A stretch of DNA of 64,000 bases from Verrucomicrobiia bacterium (GTDB lineage Bacteria; Verrucomicrobiota; Verrucomicrobiia; Limisphaerales; JADLHS01): contig JAMLJH010000001.1 in the NCBI GenBank assembly GCA_023953615.1, forward strand, positions 73,362-137,361, in the 5' to 3' direction. The notes below the pieces were generated by a model that saw nothing but the letters and a program-made list of their open reading frames with translations, made no database searches and was not told the origin of the DNA. This document shows positions 63,197 through 64,000 of this stretch, piece after piece. Each line of letters opens with the position of its first letter. Within the stretch, counting starts at the first letter, position 1. The position numbers and the translations under genes were made by a program.

Positions 63197-63528
63197 GCGA
63201 TTCTCTTTTTCATTTTGTCTGTGTCCCTCCGGCTTCCGTCCGGTGGTCAGACGATTTCCGTCTGGTTTCCATCCGATTCGCTGTCGAGCGATTGATGAGC
63301 CGACAACGAGCGCGCCAGCGCATTCGGATGCAACGTCACGTTGCCCGGCCTCAAGGCGGGGTAAGTGTCATGGCAGAAAACTCACATATCGGGAGTTCTC
63401 AGCGGGTCATCAAGCCGTTGCTACCGGCAACAAGCTTTCGCCATGTGTTGGGTCATCACGCCGTCACGGTTGTAACGCACGTTCGCCATGTAAGCCTCAA
63501 ATGTGAGGAACGCTTAGGATGCGTATAA

Positions 63529-63544
63529 CGGACAATGTTGTCCG
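63529..63544. promoter_or_regulatory. Operator-like palindrome CGGACAA-TG-TTGTCCG
   Basis: A perfect 7-bp dyad with a 2-bp centre, 113 bp before the relaxase ATG. It is short and tightly spaced, as are repressor operators. Confidence 0.55.
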
Positions 63545-63599
63545 CCCCATGATGGGTTTGGAGAGAATCGCAGGACTTGCGTCCTTGTCTCGGGACTAT

Positions 63600-63630
63600 C
63601 ACTAGCACAAGCGATGGAGTTGTGCTAGTG
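63600..63630. promoter_or_regulatory. 11-bp perfect inverted repeat upstream of relaxase
   Basis: CACTAGCACAA at 63600-63610 and TTGTGCTAGTG at 63620-63630 with a 9-nt loop, ending 26 bp before the relaxase ATG. The size and position fit a relaxase-recognition hairpin beside a nick site, or an operator. Confidence 0.6.
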
Positions 63631-63656
63631 CTTGAAGGCAGAATTTTTTTGAACGC

Positions 63657-64000
63657 ATGTTTTCGGGGATTCCACAGAAGAATCGGGCGGCGGCAGAGAC
63701 GTATTTCGACGAGCACCTTTCCCACAACGATTATTACACCCAGCAGGAGACGGAACACGGGCATTGGATTGGGGCGGGTGCGGAGAAATTGGGATTGAAG
63801 CCGGGCGGGATTGTTACCCGTGATGCGTTCTTGCAACTCTGCGACAATCGAAACCCGGAGACTGGCGAGCAACTGACACCGCAGAATTTCAAAGACCGCC
63901 GGATATTCTTCGACTTCGTTTGCTCACCACCGAAGTCCGTTTCGATTCTGGCCGTCACGATGAACGACCGGCGGATTGTTGACGCGCACAAGGAAGCTTC
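63657..64000 (+). CDS. MobF-family (TrwC-like) conjugative relaxase, 5' part
   Basis: The first 114 residues of a MobF relaxase, continuing past the window edge. The N-terminus shows a Tyr pair region (ETYF at about residues 14-17 and DYY at 25-27, the site of the nicking tyrosines in TrwC/TraI). These are followed by WIGAGAEKLGL, NPETGEQLTP, then FFDFVCSPPKSVSILA, a strong relaxase-domain signature. MobF proteins nick oriT and usually carry a C-terminal helicase; that half is not visible. It shows the region is conjugative or mobilizable. The ATG at 63657 gives a conserved N-terminus. Confidence 0.88.
   Translation, partial: MFSGIPQKNRAAAETYFDEHLSHNDYYTQQETEHGHWIGAGAEKLGLKPGGIVTRDAFLQLCDNRNPETGEQLTPQNFKDRRIFFDFVCSPPKSVSILAVTMNDRRIVDAHKEA

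Larger units (their letters stand above)
63197..63656. promoter_or_regulatory. Inverted-repeat-rich region in front of the relaxase (oriT candidate)
   Basis: 460 bp between divergent genes. No frame is convincing. It holds inverted repeats at 63491-63516 (TAAGC...GCTTA around CCTCA/TGAGG), 63529-63544 (CGGACAA-TG-TTGTCCG), 63572-63585 (AGGAC/GTCCT) and 63600-63630 (listed separately). Confidence 0.5.

Overview
The window looks like a GC-rich chromosome segment from a member of the Verrucomicrobiota, perhaps of the Pedosphaerales/Limisphaerales type. No 16S rRNA is present, so this is inferred from content. The clues are long-form IspG and IspH (586 and 412 aa), a giant CotH/lamin-tail surface protein ending in an FYRLV-type C-terminus, a CxxCH protein of planctomycete type, a formylglycine sulfatase, and many short palindromic intergenic repeats.

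Layout. 1-2613: the end of a metal/siderophore-type ABC ATPase and a methyltransferase, split apart by a YhcG nuclease gene that sits between two 50-bp direct repeats. 2.7-8 kb: SDR reductase, xylose isomerase, tRNA-Ala(CGC), glutamine amidotransferase, sulfatase. 8.5-17.5 kb: secA, then cdsA-dxr-rseP-ispG (envelope lipid, isoprenoid and site-2 protease genes), tRNA-Thr(TGT). 17.6-19.8 kb: VanZ-like protein and cardiolipin synthase. 20-27.8 kb: the cell-shape cluster mreB-mreC-mreD-mrdA-rodA-rng, closed by a strong intrinsic terminator. 27.8-28.4 kb: a palindrome-rich non-coding island. 28.4-37 kb: the CotH/LTD protein, a CPBP membrane protease and a Bcr/CflA efflux pump. 37.1-42.4 kb: two small membrane-protein genes, each preceded by a 112-bp repeat, and an operon for cytochrome c maturation (ccsA, resB, and an internally duplicated exported protein).

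42.4-49.2 kb is an accessory island built from at least seven pieces of the same RHS (YD-repeat) core. They are interspersed with candidate toxin tips, candidate immunity genes and a RES/Xre toxin-antitoxin pair, and look like a graveyard of displaced polymorphic-toxin C-termini. One tip carries an in-frame stop yet is still followed, with an ATGA overlap, by a double-CxxCG-type immunity gene.

49.2-60.3 kb returns to housekeeping and envelope genes: a repeat-containing secreted protein, a DUF2231/cytochrome protein, an esterase, an S41-like protein that has lost both catalytic residues, an NfeD-like/flotillin/zinc-ribbon/beta-carbonic-anhydrase cluster, dGTPase and ispH. 60.4-64 kb is the left end of an integrated conjugative or mobilizable element. 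It has a truncated tRNA-Ser(CGA) cut just 3' of the anticodon loop, a pair of 73-bp direct repeats, an AlpA/excisionase-like regulator, uncharacterised genes and the start of a MobF (TrwC-like) relaxase. The region in front of the relaxase is rich in inverted repeats and is an oriT candidate. The relaxase gene runs off the window.

No CRISPR array, rRNA or recognisable transposase was seen. Start codons were chosen by homology-like features (signal peptides, conserved N-termini) and overlaps, because Shine-Dalgarno sequences are weak in most of this DNA.
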